DNA from: Ascaris suum
Lineage: Eukaryota > Nematoda > Chromadorea > Rhabditida > Ascarididae
Length of the DNA stretch: 64,000 nucleotides
Assembly (NCBI GenBank): GCA_013433145.1
Contig: CM024174.1
Span: 8,588,336 to 8,652,335 of the forward strand
Direction: 5' to 3'
Of this stretch, positions 1 through 34,397 are shown piece by piece; the first letter of the stretch is position 1; every line of letters starts with the position of its first letter. Below the pieces are notes generated by a model that was given only the letters and a program-made list of their open reading frames with translations, was not told where the DNA came from and searched no databases. Position numbers and translations under genes: made by a program.

Positions 1-413
1 CAAGTGGGATATATCTTTTTGGCAGTTTCAAAGCAAAGTTCACAACAAAAACGCTTCACCACTAACTTCAAAGATTCAGGATGAAGTCGATTCGATAGGC
101 TAGAATGGAAAAGCAAATATCATGTGGCCTTTCTGTAGCACTTCCTCATCCTTTTTATCATCTGATGAGAAATTCCTGTCTAAATAAGGTCGCATAACGT
201 TTCCTGGCAAGCACATATAAAATAGACACCTACACACACAAAGCGTCTTTGCACTTCTTCCTGACTTGCTGCCTAGTAAAAGGCCTCTAGAATGATTCTT
301 TTCCATATACGAGACCCTCACTGGCATGCATCTCACAAAGAGCGAGTTATGTTCAGCATTGTGTTGAGAATGGAGGAGAGAAATGGCAAAAGCGACGGTC
401 GGACCTGATTCAC

Positions 414-1433
414 AAATGGTGCCATGATGTTTAAATAGAGACAATCCTCACTGATCGACGTGGTAATTGCTGAGCGGTGATGTGGCGGGCAACCAGGTTT
501 GAAATGCGTTGCATCAAGAGTTCCTGACCACGCATCAGGTTCTTCTGGTCTCTGCGAAAATTTTTCAAGTCAGAGGAATGTGTCGCTCCCGTTCGCCTTG
601 CAAATGGCGCCAAGCATACTAATTTTCAGTTCAGAAGTTGCGAAAAGCATTTCAACGAGAATATCCTTAAGATTTATTTCAAAGGCCATTAAAATTGCTT
701 GAAATGGCTACATCCTCCGGAATTTGTCATTTCAAGTTCCACTACGAGAAAAATTCTAAAGCTTTGGCCCCCAAAAGTCTTATATAAGTTGATGACGACC
801 GATCATTGCAGAAAAAGACGAACAGAAGGGCATAAAAGAAAGCCGAGAGGTTATTCACTGGTTGAAGAATTACATCCTGCCAAGAACGTTGAGTAGAAAA
901 GCACGGATGCAGTTGCTGCAATAATGCACACAAGAACTCATCAAAGACGATTTTTCCTTCTGGAATGAAAAAGAACTGCTGTGCCGGAAGGTGATATATA
1001 AGATACTTAAATGATAGAAGATATTTGTGCTGGGGTGGTAACTTTTGCTGAGATTCAGCTTCTATGAAAACAATACAAACAAATTCGCAAACCTCTAGCG
1101 AGACAAAACTTCTATCACCATATTGTCTAGCTTGACCTAAATTTACCGCTCAAAAGCTACTGACCACTTCCCGCATAGACATCGCGAACAGCAGAAGCTT
1201 ATCAAAGCAGAAGTAGAAGAAAAACGATCAGCACTCACCTCAAATCGTAGGTCGCCAACAGGTGGCTTCGCGAATGGAATACCTAGGAAGATAATCGCTC
1301 TCACATCATATATGCTATCGAAATAGAAACCTTTCACTTCGCCATATTGGGTGGGGACAATTGGAGGTGACTGAGTTGATGACAAAAAAGGTAATGACAG
1401 CAACAGTAACCACCGATTCATGACACGCGACAT
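414..1433 (-). CDS. Type-B carboxylesterase, first two exons (gene continues past the left edge)
   Basis: This is the start of a secreted or ER-lumenal alpha/beta-hydrolase esterase. Exon 1 (1433-1239, 65 aa) opens with a hydrophobic signal peptide (around residues 7-20, WLLLLSLPFLSS). It then carries the family N-terminal motifs YGEVKGF and FLGIPFAKPPVGDLRFE. A GTGAGT donor follows at 1238. Exon 2 (551-414, 46 aa) follows a TTTTCGCAG acceptor in phase 0. It contains PEEPDAW, LDATHF, PPHHRS and the disulfide-cysteine motif SEDCLYLNIM, ending at a GTGAAT donor candidate. The exon carrying the HGGG oxyanion motif and the catalytic exons are not visible in bases 1-413, so the gene runs off the window. 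Both splice positions (LRFE| and just after LNIMxP) match the complete esterase at 48393-35004, so the two are paralogues. The family and exon calls are secure. Substrate, catalytic competence and the exact exon 2 donor cannot be judged from the part seen. Confidence 0.9.
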
Positions 1434-1444
1434 CTGGAAAGAAA
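1434..1444 (-). promoter_or_regulatory. Probable spliced-leader acceptor at the esterase start codon
   Basis: On the minus strand a pyrimidine-rich TTTCTTTCCAG lies directly against the ATG at 1433. In nematodes this is where an SL leader is trans-spliced, here leaving no gene-encoded 5' UTR. It could instead be the cis acceptor of an internal exon, in which case a further 5' exon would exist. The signal peptide directly after the ATG favours a true start. Confidence 0.55.
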
Positions 1445-1943
1445 TGTAGGTAGGGGATGCAGAATTACTGTTAGAACAGTTGCTCTCAGTAATCTTTTGG
1501 AAAGATATGCGTAGATCAGATACAAAAAATTATTGCGTTTGTTTGAATCAGGTTCCTCGGAGTCGACGTGCTGTAGAAGTCAGGAAAAAATAATACCCAC
1601 CTGACGAATCCACCTTCAAGGTATCGTCTCTCTCCCTTTTGCAGTCAACGAAGACATTCACAGTCAAACAATAATCCAAATGTGCGCTAAAAACATGGAG
1701 ACAGAGTGCAGCAGCGAAATTCAATACTTGATTTGTTACGAAGCATAAAAACAGTAAAGCCCAAAACGAAGCTTCAACTACTCTTTAACAAGGAGCTAAA
1801 TAGGAAAGCATCGCTGGAACAAAAATCTCTCTTAGCACCGCCACAAATAAAAGCCCAAAATCACCAATGGAGCGCAGACGATGGTAGAGTTTAAAGATAA
1901 AAAAGGGAGGCACTTTCACTGAAACCGTATACACATACGCACA

Positions 1944-1946
<3 letters not shown>

Positions 1947-2020
<74 letters not shown>
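1947..2020. repeat. (AT)n microsatellite, 74 bp
   Basis: This is an uninterrupted alternating AT tract upstream of the esterase. Open frames across it read Tyr-Ile repeats and are artefacts of the repeat. Confidence 0.97.
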
Positions 2021-2023
<3 letters not shown>

Positions 2024-3705
2024 TTACTGTATGTACCAAATGTCCATGGAAAAAATTTTTGAGCATACAAAATTTGGAGCCCCCTCCTCCTGAACACAAA
2101 TATTAAGTGCAAAGAGGGCGCAGCCTCATCGAGATCCAGTCAACGTCGCATTCTCTAACGAAATCGAATTCCGAACATAAGTGCGGCCTCAACTTCAAGC
2201 ACGTCACAGACTACTGCAATGTAGCATAAACTGAACAGCATCATTTTATATGATGACAGCCCGTTCGAAAATAAACGGCGGTGATAACGCAAAGAAAAAG
2301 CAACAGACGTTCGTCACAAGACGTGCAGCACTCACTGCTTCAAGTTATGTAATGCATGACGTTTGTGTCTTTCGGAACCTGATTTAATGCGGAATAACAT
2401 TTCGCAATGCATTGAAAATGCAAAAGACAGAACCGATACCTATGGGAAATTTTTATTTCAAGATTCGGTGTGTCAGGAAGAGAGCCAAAAGGGTTTTGTA
2501 ATGTAGGCTGATATTACTAATCTATGATAAACTCCATGTCTGGTCTATCGCCGTGATAATGCGGCACACCTGTAATAATGAAACCCTTCGCATAAAACAA
2601 GGTTACATATAATCTGGTAGCATCTTCTAGTGTCTTCCAGAAAACATTTGAGCGAATCTAGAGCGTAACATCATTTGGTGCTTGCTGCCTTGTTCACAAA
2701 GTGCTCCATCGTTTCTCTCAAAAATTATACCCTCATAACAGCTTCTAACAAGTTCCAGGCAGTGAATTCGATAATACTGAGAGAACTGATTAAATGCAGC
2801 TAGTCCGCTCGTTACACAGGCCAAGGGTAGGGAATTTCGTTGCAGCCGTATGTTGAAGGAAAGTTGGCAACTGCCTACTATGAGCGTCCCGTTTTCGCGG
2901 TGCACACACATCAGTAATATAACGTTGAAAGCATAGAAAGCGACTACACGTTTCAATCTTACAGGTTTTTCCCGACTAGAATTATTTGACGTGATTCGGG
3001 CACCAAAGGAATGGTGAGTGAGCAATGTGTCGTCCACTATATCAGAATGAGTCTGAGGTGGAGGCAAAACGCGTTTAACACAGGTCGATTTCCCTTCTCT
3101 GAGGAAGTGAAAAGTCGCCAACAAGCAGGTTATGAACTTTTAACCGAAGAGCGGTGCGTGCTGCGATAAAATAACACTCACGATCGATCACACGAAGGTT
3201 AAAGATGTGACAGACTACTTAGGTTGTTGTAAACTGCTATGCGAAAAGTTGACTCTCTTGTTGTTTAGCGTCAGCATCTATCCTTCGGCCAAGCGGACAT
3301 GCCTGATGCATCATGCTTCGACCTATGCACAATAAAACGGCGCAGTTTAGACTTCGTGCGACACTTACGAGTCTCCATATCCGTATGTCGAATTACACAT
3401 TCGGATGGAAAATTAAGAAAAATGTTGAGTGCTGCATTTGGCGATCTGATTCAAATTGAAAGGTCGAATTCCTACCGGTTTCAGCAAAGCGTTGGGTGTT
3501 GAACTCCGAATTTGGTATATACATATGACATATAAGAGCAATTCCAACAGGCTCATGGCATGAATAAGCATTACCAGCTGATTACTGAATAGCGCTCAAT
3601 TCCCAGCCGGTCATTTGCTCTCAAATAAGCAAGAAATATGTGCGGCTTCCAAAGCGTTCGTGCATTTTCCAAGGACGACTACACAGAGTAAACGGCAAGC
3701 TGAAA

Positions 3706-3907
3706 GATAGGGGTCGACGCACTTAGCTACAAGCGCAGGCGCACGAGAGAGACGGAGAGAGACCGCGGGCGTCTCCAGCGAGCGATGCGGTGCTGGTAAT
3801 GAAAACGTCTCGGCAAGTGTGAAAATATACCGTAAGGAATCAAGATTCGAAAATAAAGTTCAACATATTTTAAAGAGCATTGAATGCTCCATCAGAATCA
3901 TTAATAA
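3706..3907 (+). repeat. Left arm of a long inverted repeat
   Basis: This arm matches the reverse complement of 6560-6780 in collinear order. Shared blocks include the outer GATAG, ACAAGCGCAG(G/A)CGCA, CGAGAGAGACGGAGAGAGAC, CGATGCGGT, TAATGAAAACG, AAATATACCGT(A/G)AGGAATCAAG and the inner block ending ATCAGAATCATTAATAA. The left arm is about 20 bp shorter, with small indels. A 15-bp palindrome, GAGCATTGAATGCTC, lies inside it at about 3878-3892. The layout suggests terminal inverted repeats of a DNA transposon or fold-back element. I see no transposase and no clear target-site duplication. Confidence 0.8.
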
Positions 3908-5479
3908 CCTCGGAGAAAAGAACTTTCCTGTAACAACAATTTCATATGCAGCTGATATAAACTGCACTGTCGCCTTATGCATTATCTTATGCGTTACTCT
4001 CGTGCATTCGCGACATTGTGTTCTTATTGGTGAACTGAATTCATGAAATGACCCTCGGCAGTTTGATGAAATGACCCAATCGTTCTTAAGTTGCATTAAG
4101 CTCCCTGTGGCTCTTCACGAATGGATCTTTCGTGCGACTGTTATATGCATCGGTTATGAATTCTTCAGTTCGACAGTTCCAGGTTTCCATCACTTCATTT
4201 CTTTTCCGTATAGGCATACCGATATGGGCATTGTAGGTTCGTTTGATGGTAAAAAAGCCAGCCGACGCTTTCAGCGTATGGTTAATTTGCATTGTATGAC
4301 AATACCTTGATTGCATGCAGCACTTGCTTTCCGACATAGACTCGTCAGGATTGAGAAAGAAAAGGTGACTCGAAGGCGACATGCTTCCAATTGGGAGAAT
4401 TGCGAATTACACGGCAGGCGACCACAAGTGGTTACAAAGCAGGAAACCCTTAATATAAGCAGTCACTTGAAGTGCACAACTCTAGCCAGAGAAGCCAAAT
4501 CGTAAGAAGATGTGGAGGAGTTCATAAAGAAGATGGGGCGATCAAGAGCACTCGTTTCGAGCCACTATTCTAGAATGGCTGAATGACGTTTAGAAGAAGT
4601 ATTTGCCTCATGTGCAAGTTACCTGTCCATCAACTCGTACCCTTTCCAAGTCAATCAGAAGCCAGGCGAATGAACGACGGTTGCAGTCAGATGTGATGGC
4701 AACTGTTTTTAAGCATAGCATCAAGGTCAGCGGTTTCTCGCACCCGAAACATTCCAAGAGATAGCTTGTCGAAACAAAATTTGCGCATTCGACAATGCAA
4801 CCTATTAATTTAGTCGACTAAAACGGATCGGAAGCTTGTTAACGGCATGAGCCGCGTGCAGTGGTCAACCTTAAGAAAGTTAATGGGCAACGCATTTTTG
4901 CACAGTGCCGTTAGGACGTTAAGGACTTCTCCAAGCATCCTTATTTCGCACAGGAAAGGCTCCTAGCAATGGAATGTGGCGTTAGCATTAGATAGCGAGC
5001 GATTCATTTCGGCCTTTCAGAGCATTCGTGTGTTGCATCAACGGAACGGAACATCATCACTCAGAAATCCGATCGATTCTCATCACTTTCACATATTGCA
5101 GAAGACTTAGCTTTGGATAGTTATCGTTTTGAATGTTATAAAACAGTTCACTGTTTCAGAGGAATCCCTAAACGATGCTTCAAAATGAGAGTTCAGACCA
5201 TAAATGAGTGTGGGTAGATTTCAGAGTTGTTCATGAACACGGCCACTTATAACAGTGTGGACGAAGTGCTATAATGGAAACGTGACATAGCGGTGAACGC
5301 TGTGGATACTCTGCGTTGGGGAGCCGACATTGACTCAATGGCTGCATTGCTCTGCTTCCACTTAGATATCTACATATGCACTGCGACGGATGGAGTCTGG
5401 CAAGGATACTTCACTTTGAATACTTTGAACAATCGTGATTTCGTCGATTTCATCGTCCCCCCCCCCCCTCCCCCATCGT

Positions 5480-6164
5480 TGCAGTTGGCAACTCTTCCGT
5501 CCGTCACGATCCTGAGCCATCCGCATCCAGGTAACTCCACATGGGTGTCGCAACGGGTCTTCCCATATTGTTACGGTCTGCCGCGTGAGACTGAAGACTT
5601 CTCCCTTTACGGACATTTTTATCTTTGTGTCGTAATAGATCTCGCTGAGCATGGTGAAGGTTAGCCAATCCGCTCGTTTTCTTCTGCTTAATTCCTGACC
5701 CAAATAGCCGATGATTTGCACATCCTGTCCCAAGTGTACATACTGTGCCACAAGCTGATATTCTCACTACCGAGCTTCGTGGGAAACAAAGGGCAGAATG
5801 CATTCTTCATCCGCTTCGTTTTGGCGCTGTGAATGTTGAGTCGAATTTTCTTGGCATTCTTGTTGAGCTCGTTCAGTGAATACTGCAAGTTTTTTGGGTC
5901 ATCGGCAACGAGTAGAACTTCGTCCGCAAAGAGAAGCATTTGGAGTTATTTGCTGAATACATTGAAACCATCTGCAGTCTCCATCTTTCTCAAGAGTCCT
6001 TCGAGAGTTGATAAGGATGTCGGGGAACTAATGTCCCCTTGTTTTGCGCCTGTTCCGGCCGACAAGGAGACTTTTAAGAAATAGCTACATCTGGCTCGAT
6101 AGGCTATATTCCTTGCATCCCATCTCGTCAAACACAGACAGCACATCTCTGATTTTTTCCACAA
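5480..6164 (-). mobile_element. Degenerate RTE-type non-LTR retrotransposon (reverse transcriptase remnant)
   Basis: Three consecutive minus-strand frames carry, in order, the pieces of an RTE reverse transcriptase. At 6164-5946 is GAKQGDISSPTSLSTLEGLL (family: RQGDxxSPxLF). At 5939-5790 is LLFADEVLLVADDPKNLQ plus a LNxxKTK-like segment. At 5751-5480 is YVHLGQDV...LSRRKRADW followed by VTWMRMAQDR. The catalytic FADD box reads FADE. Stops and frame shifts separate the pieces. About 100-150 residues between the LGxx...RRxxAxW segment and the C-terminal WMRxAQDR motif are missing, so the copy is dead. It lies between the two inverted-repeat arms. The family call rests on motif order and spacing that I recognise, not on an alignment. 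Confidence 0.8.
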
Positions 6165-6559
6165 AAGCTATCAATTGAATAGCACCAAACTCTTGAAGAA
6201 TTAAGAACGAGAGAGGATCACTTGCTAAGCGTTCTTAATTGAAGCAACACAAAACTTGCAGTACTTATATAACGTCTTTTCGCCATGGTCCCTATCATAT
6301 CTGAGACTTCAGATGTTTGCTTCACATCTCTAGAAGAGACCCACGATCCTGTTGAGAAACGACATCTTTTGCCACTTCGAGTCATTGACGGGGTTTCGGT
6401 GATTGGTCGAGCGATTGCCTTCTTAAATCGCTCGCATATGTCAGCAGTGTCAACATACGTCAATCTCTGCAACGCATGTACTTCGAGTCTGCAAATTATG
6501 TCAATTGCGCGTCATATAAGAAATTGATCTTATAGAAAAGTTCTTGTTTTTGTCTCAGC

Positions 6560-6780
6560 TTATTAATGATTCTGATAGAGCATTCAATGCTCTTTAAAAT
6601 GTGTTGAAACTTGTTTTTCAAAGCTTGATTCCTCACGGTATATTTCCATGCTTGTTGAGACGTTTTCATTACCAAGTGACCAGGACCGCATCGGCCGCTG
6701 GTCTCTCTCCGTCTCTCTCGTGCGTCTGCGCTTGTGGCTCAAGTGCGAGTGCGTTTCGGTGTTTGAGTTTCTAGGCTATC
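6560..6780 (-). repeat. Right arm of a long inverted repeat
   Basis: This is the reverse-complement partner of 3706-3907. The outer boundary of the similarity is at CTATC (6776-6780) and the inner boundary at TTATTAATGAT (6560-6570). The 2.65-kb interior (3908-6559) contains the RTE remnant plus sequence I do not recognise. Confidence 0.8.
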
Positions 6781-7134
6781 TTTGTATGAATATCAACGGT
6801 GAAAGTACAAAATACGCTAAGCTCGTTTTGACTAGCTTTTGTTGAATCTTTGCCTATTTGAATTCAACGTTCGCAAAACTCCTCAAGTTCCTTTCCCTTG
6901 GAACTTGTGGGCAAACAAATAGTCAAACATGCATGTCCGTACGAACATACACGTCCAGATATTTCTTCCGGACTGAAGACAAGGTAAGAATTCACTGCTA
7001 ACATAAACATTCAATCACCGGAAAAGAAAGTGTCCAAATTCACAAGGGAACGAAATATTTACAAATCACCTCTTTAGAGAAATGTTCGCTGCACTGGTAC
7101 ATGGATGAGGTGGCATCAGGCGTGAGTCAGATCA

Positions 7135-29288
<22,154 letters not shown>

Positions 29289-29299
29289 ATTCTTAAGTC

Positions 29300-29311
29300 C
29301 TGAAAAAATAG
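29300..29311 (-). promoter_or_regulatory. Spliced-leader acceptor upstream of the TRPV start
   Basis: On the minus strand TATTTTTTCAG precedes an 11-nt leader (GACTTAAGAAT) and then ATGGGAAAC. This matches the nematode trans-splice acceptor consensus and fixes the start at 29288. Confidence 0.75.
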
Positions 29312-32121
29312 ATTGATTATTTTATTGAGCTTTTTGAAAAACACTTTTTGACAGTTCTCGACTCGTTGCTAAACTAGATTCTTCTTTACAACTTATTGTG
29401 GTCTTGGATGCTGTCGTTGAACTTCTCTTTCTTCCATGCTGCTAGAGTTGGCAGTTTGCGGCTATTCCCATAGCACAGGATACACTGCTGTTGTTGGAGA
29501 GTTATGGCTACTCCTATAAGCGTAGTTGTGCTTTTTTTCTCGTTTCATTCTAATAAAGCTTGCAATACTGAAATCTCTTCACCTTACGGTTCAAACAGCG
29601 AATAAAATTTGTACATCACCTAACCAAAACTTGGCTTAGAGACCCGTATTTCAGCTGCCTTAATATATTTTCATGCAATATTTTGACGCCATTTTAAGCT
29701 GTTTGATGGTCCCGTTAGCCTGTCTTCTGCGACATTTTCATTGGCAAAAGGCCGTGTCGTTGAGCGAGGCTATCAGGCAAAAGCATCTATACGGTGTATT
29801 CCTTCTTCCTCTCCCCGATTGTTTCAATCATCATCCGAAGCGATTGTGGGTTGAAAGATGAAACCCAGTAGTCTTCGCTCACTTTCATAAGTTGTAAGGG
29901 AAGTCATTACGCTAGTAACTTGCTCGAGAGCTATAGTGGGTTCCTTCTAATGTTCATCTTAAAGCTTAAAACAGCCCTGTCGTGCCAAAAGCAACTTCTT
30001 GGGATTTGCTTAGATTTGATTCCTGCTTTGGTTAAAAAATTAAAACGGGCTATAGGTATTCTAGAAGCTTGCAGCATCTCTCTAGTTTATTAAGTATATT
30101 ATGACACGTTGTGCGCATGCCTTGATCAATGGTTAAACTGTCAAAGACTCGAATTTCCTGCGAATGTTTTCAACAACTCCGATGTTATTTCCATGATGAA
30201 GGACATGTAACCCAAGCCCTCGAGAAAGCCATTACGGCGAAACGCGTGCGGATAGTAATAAGAGGTGTCATTCCTTTCATAAGAATAGAAAAAATATATC
30301 TTTGAAAGCCGAGCAGTGTTATGAGGAAAAATGGAAGAAAGCGGTAGGTAAAAAATAGTGAACGACTGAGAGAGGAAAAAGGAAATGAACTGATGAAAGA
30401 AGTGACCAAGCAAAAGTGAACGTTGGGTAGGATTATATGATGGCGGCGCAGTGTTGCCATGAGGGAGGCAGGTAATTAGTTTTTGCGAGCATTTAATTGA
30501 ATTCGTATGCTCTCATGCTTGAGCATTATTCTCACGTTCCTATAAACGCCGACAGGTGAATGGTTTTTGTGAAACATATGCGTGTCTTTATCGAATTGGC
30601 GAAACGCAATCTTATTTGGCTAGCTAGGCGAAAAGCACTCCAATCTAAATGTTACCAAGCAACGCCAAAATGCATAACAATTCGTTTGAGTAGGAACTGC
30701 CATGAAAGAGATTTGTCGACGCAAAGACCCAATAAAGCTAAATGATTCTTACCTCTCGGAAAGTTATTACCAGAAACCGGTTCATAAGATCTGTTCAAAG
30801 CACTTTCATCCACAGTCACGCTCGAGAACCAGGATGCCCCCGATCTCTAAAGTGCTTTGCGGGCAGTGCTCAATTCTCGTTTCTTCGGAACCATGAATGC
30901 ACAGTTTCTTTGATTTTTGTTGCATTAGGATGGGCCTGATCGAACCTCCTCCATGTCAGGTTGTACCTAACAGCATTCTTTTTTTTCAACCTAGAAACAC
31001 TCGTTTTTATATGATTTTGCATGTATAACGCTGTTGCAATCTTTCTATCGTTTCCTCGCACTGGATTCCTTTCTGTTTCCTCTTATAAGCAGCAATGCTC
31101 ATTTATATGTTCATCACTTCGATCAATCACGCAACTTTCTCTACTCCATTTACTTCTTGCCCTCAGTTGCTATAGTTCCTTGTGTGAGCTTTTTGAAAGT
31201 AAACGTAACAAATGAGTAAAATATGCGTATTATCAGTGCTGCTGATCTATTCACAGTATATTCATATTCACATTTTCATCGAATCCCTCCGAATTGCATT
31301 AGTGAAATCTAAGCCATAAGATGACTCGCTGTTCAACTTTTTCATTGCTGGTTCACAATTTATGCGACTTACTGATATCTCATTCGGTCACTGATCTCAC
31401 AATCTAAGTTTACTCAATAAACAGTTGAATGGTCTAGATCAGCAAGTTATGATATTGGCCAAAAGATAGTTGCTCTTGGTTGACATTACCTACCAAACTG
31501 TCAAGTTCGCTTCTATTATGATCGAGTATGTCGCACAAATGATATCAGCACTGACACTTTTTGTTGGCGGGTCTAGATTGCTCTCGCTTTGTATCATCGA
31601 CAAATACTTACTATTAAGCACTATCAGGAGTCTTTCGTGGCATCAGTTTCAATTTGACGTTCGAATGTACACGCACATTACTGCACACTCTCAGTTTGGA
31701 ACTAGAGGAAACTGTAGCCGGGCAACCTGCCAATCTTTTCCGATGCTCACATCAACTTATACTAATTATTTCTTCAACGTCCTTTTGGTGTGAACGAAGA
31801 AAACTTTATTGCAGCGATATGTGATCTTGTCTTTGCAATCATGCATTTGCCGAGAAGTAAAACAAAACGCACTAGGTTAAAATCCTACCTATGAGACCCA
31901 AGGTAGGTGCGGGTTGAGGTGGGAAGGAGGCTTTCCTGTGCATGTTTGTATGCACATTTTTTCTTTGTGTATGTTCGCGCGTATTTACGTTTGTCTTTGG
32001 GGCTATCTGCATTTCATGCGCTGAGTGCTTTTGCATGTGCTTTTTCACCTGCCCAGATCAACTTCACTAACCTAATTACGTAGAGCTTCTGATAGGGTAT
32101 TCATACCTGGTCTTTTCACGC

Positions 32122-32195
32122 GACGGCACCCCTATGACTACGCCGAAACCTTAACAGTTGCGTTCAGGTTTTGGCGTAATCATAGGGTTGCCGTC
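32122..32195. repeat. Perfectly placed 30-bp-arm hairpin (MITE-like or structured RNA)
   Basis: The arms 32122-32151 and 32166-32195 are reverse complements at 27 of 30 positions, around a 14-nt loop (TAACAGTTGCGTTC is 32152-32165 give or take one base). Arm cores are CTATGACTACGCCGAAACCT and AGGTTTTGGCGTAATCATAG. As plus-strand RNA, one of the three differences becomes a G:U pair. No similarity extends beyond the arms. It could be a tiny MITE, a fold-back repeat or a pre-miRNA-like hairpin. Confidence 0.85.
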
Positions 32196-34373
32196 ACAAG
32201 TTCTTCTTGAGGAAGCGAACAGTTCAAGTTAATTGTGACTGGACGGTCGCTATGTGGAACGCAGTGGTATCGTTTGTTTCATTGATGTATTTACCGTATC
32301 TTTTACTTCATCACATCTTATTCGATATCACATTCTCGTATAACTCGCATTGCAAATCATTTTTCACGATGGAATATTAAAGTGCAATACGATGTGTGCT
32401 TATTTCTCTACCGCCGGCAACAAGATTTAAACGCACTCGACTGATCACTATTTGACGAGCAGGTGAAACCATGCAACCTAATAGAATTTAACGCATTAAA
32501 AATCAAAAATAGTTTTATAACACTGAATTTGGCTGAGCAAGGTGAAGGGAATTCCGACGCAATTGCTTTCGCCTATCGCAATGAGACATTCTCGCCTTCG
32601 TAAGAAAATATTTTCCTGCGAGTGAATCTACAATCGAGGATATTGTGGTTATTCCTTCGCGTTTACGAAAAGAAACGAATAGTGTTGTCGAATCTTTGAA
32701 AGAAAAAGACGCACGGAAATGATTCCTTTTTAGTATTAAATTGATTAGAAACCGAAACGTTTCACCCTATTTCCATTCGTTGCATCAGTTACAATCACTA
32801 TGTAATTAGCTATACGTATATACTTTGCCACTGAATATTCTTTCTAGAGGAATAAACTTTTAAACAGTCGTCGACAAAGGAGGTAAATGATCGCGCCAGG
32901 TAAATTGAAAAGGTGTACAGCATTGCATTCCGTTCAATTTCATTAATTACCAGCAATTAATATATACTGCAAAATTTGTGTTCTCATGTGTTAATCAACT
33001 CAGTCACTCGCATAAGCGTGGAACAGATGGATTAGTTCCTAGAGTAATCCAGCCGGCATAAATGAGAAACTACCATCATGAAATGCAGGAAAATTTTTCA
33101 ATTTTTGTATGCTCGTGCATTCTTACAGAGTAGAGGAATTAATGTCAAAGGTGATCTATGGAGCTATCGGAGAAGACATCATCAAATTATATAACCAAAT
33201 TTACTCAGAAGAAGTTATCTCACAAAAAAAGAGATAGTCTGACAGGCGGACAGACGTTGAGGAATCAACGTGAAATACGGTACAGCAGATCACTTTATTC
33301 TGCCATTATATCCAGCGAATTAATTTGCCCACTTCGTTTCGGTGGGTCTCGAATCAACATTTCAGGATGGACAGGCATATCCCTTCGCTAAGCAAATTTA
33401 CAAAAATCCACAATAACGAGGATTTATCGCAGCAGTGGATGTGTTACGGCAACTAGTGTAACATGTGCTTTCACAAGTTGATTCAACAGAGTGAACCACT
33501 GCATGAAAATTCGAATGAAGAATCCAAGCGTATCACGCATGCCTGTTACTGTTTTTGTAAGGAATCGAACAGATTCATGAATCCAAACAAACTCCTCTCC
33601 TCATACGAAGAAGGCAGCTCGTTGCATTTCTCAATCGACGCACAGAACAAATCGAATGTGCAATTTGTGTGCATGCGGCGCGCTTGAACATCAACGAGAG
33701 AGAAGTTCAGTGTGAGCGAAGTGAGCGAATGCAGACAGCTCACTACCTAAGTGATGTCTGGCGAATTTATGTCCCTTTAGGCCGTACGCTTCGAATTTCA
33801 ACTGCATCGATGTTTCGAATAGAAAATGAACACGAATTGCCGAATCAACAGGAATGCAAATACGATTCCTCAAACTAGTCGAAGAGCGAAGAAACATGAT
33901 TGCAACTGCTTCTTCTGGTATTTGCTACCAATGCAGATATGCATAGTTGTAGGAAAAATTCATTCATTAGGAGAACGGAGGGACAGGATTTTAAGATGAC
34001 CGCACGATGCAGAACAAGAAAAAGACTTCAAAATTTCCTCAAAAGCAGAAAAACAAATCAGATGGACAGAAATAATGGGTAAGTGGACATCCCTGCTCTC
34101 GCTCAGAGGTAGCCTCACGTTGCAGGTGCTGCTGTTGAGAGGATTGGGAATCAGCTGTTGAATAAAGAACAGGAGCTAATAAGTTATTCTGTGAGGTCTT
34201 CTTTAAAAAACAAAGTTAGTTTTTCCGGTCCAAAAGTAAATAACTCGAGCATTCAAAATGTCACAGAAGTACGGTAGCACAAAAAGCGCTAACCGGCTGC
34301 GATTCACTGCAAACATTTTGATGAACGATGATGAATTATTTGATGTATTTGATGAGCGAACGTGATCATCATC

Positions 34374-34397
34374 TAAATAAATAAATAAATAAATAAA
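34374..34397. repeat. (TAAA)6 microsatellite
   Basis: Six tandem TAAA units lie about 0.6 kb beyond the esterase stop codon. Confidence 0.9.

Larger units (their letters stand above)
1445..7134. other. Intergenic region between the TRPV end and the esterase start
   Basis: This 5.7-kb stretch has no gene I can support. It contains an (AT)n tract (1947-2020), a pair of inverted repeats (3706-3907 and 6560-6780), a decayed RTE retrotransposon on the minus strand (about 5480-6164) and a C12 run at 5457-5468. A 165-codon open frame at 2627-3124 (minus) has no motif I recognise and no flanking gene context. The part next to 1433 presumably carries the esterase promoter, but I see no defined element there. 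Confidence 0.6.

Noticed and set aside
1785..2099. 104-codon minus-strand frame with Tyr-Ile repeats
   Set aside because: It is a translation of the (AT)n tract. The same applies to the frames across 16697-17029.
2627..3124. 165-codon minus-strand open frame, one of the longest in the window
   Set aside because: It has no recognisable domain, no phase-linked neighbour and no start-site signal. Chance frames of this size occur in long intergenic DNA.
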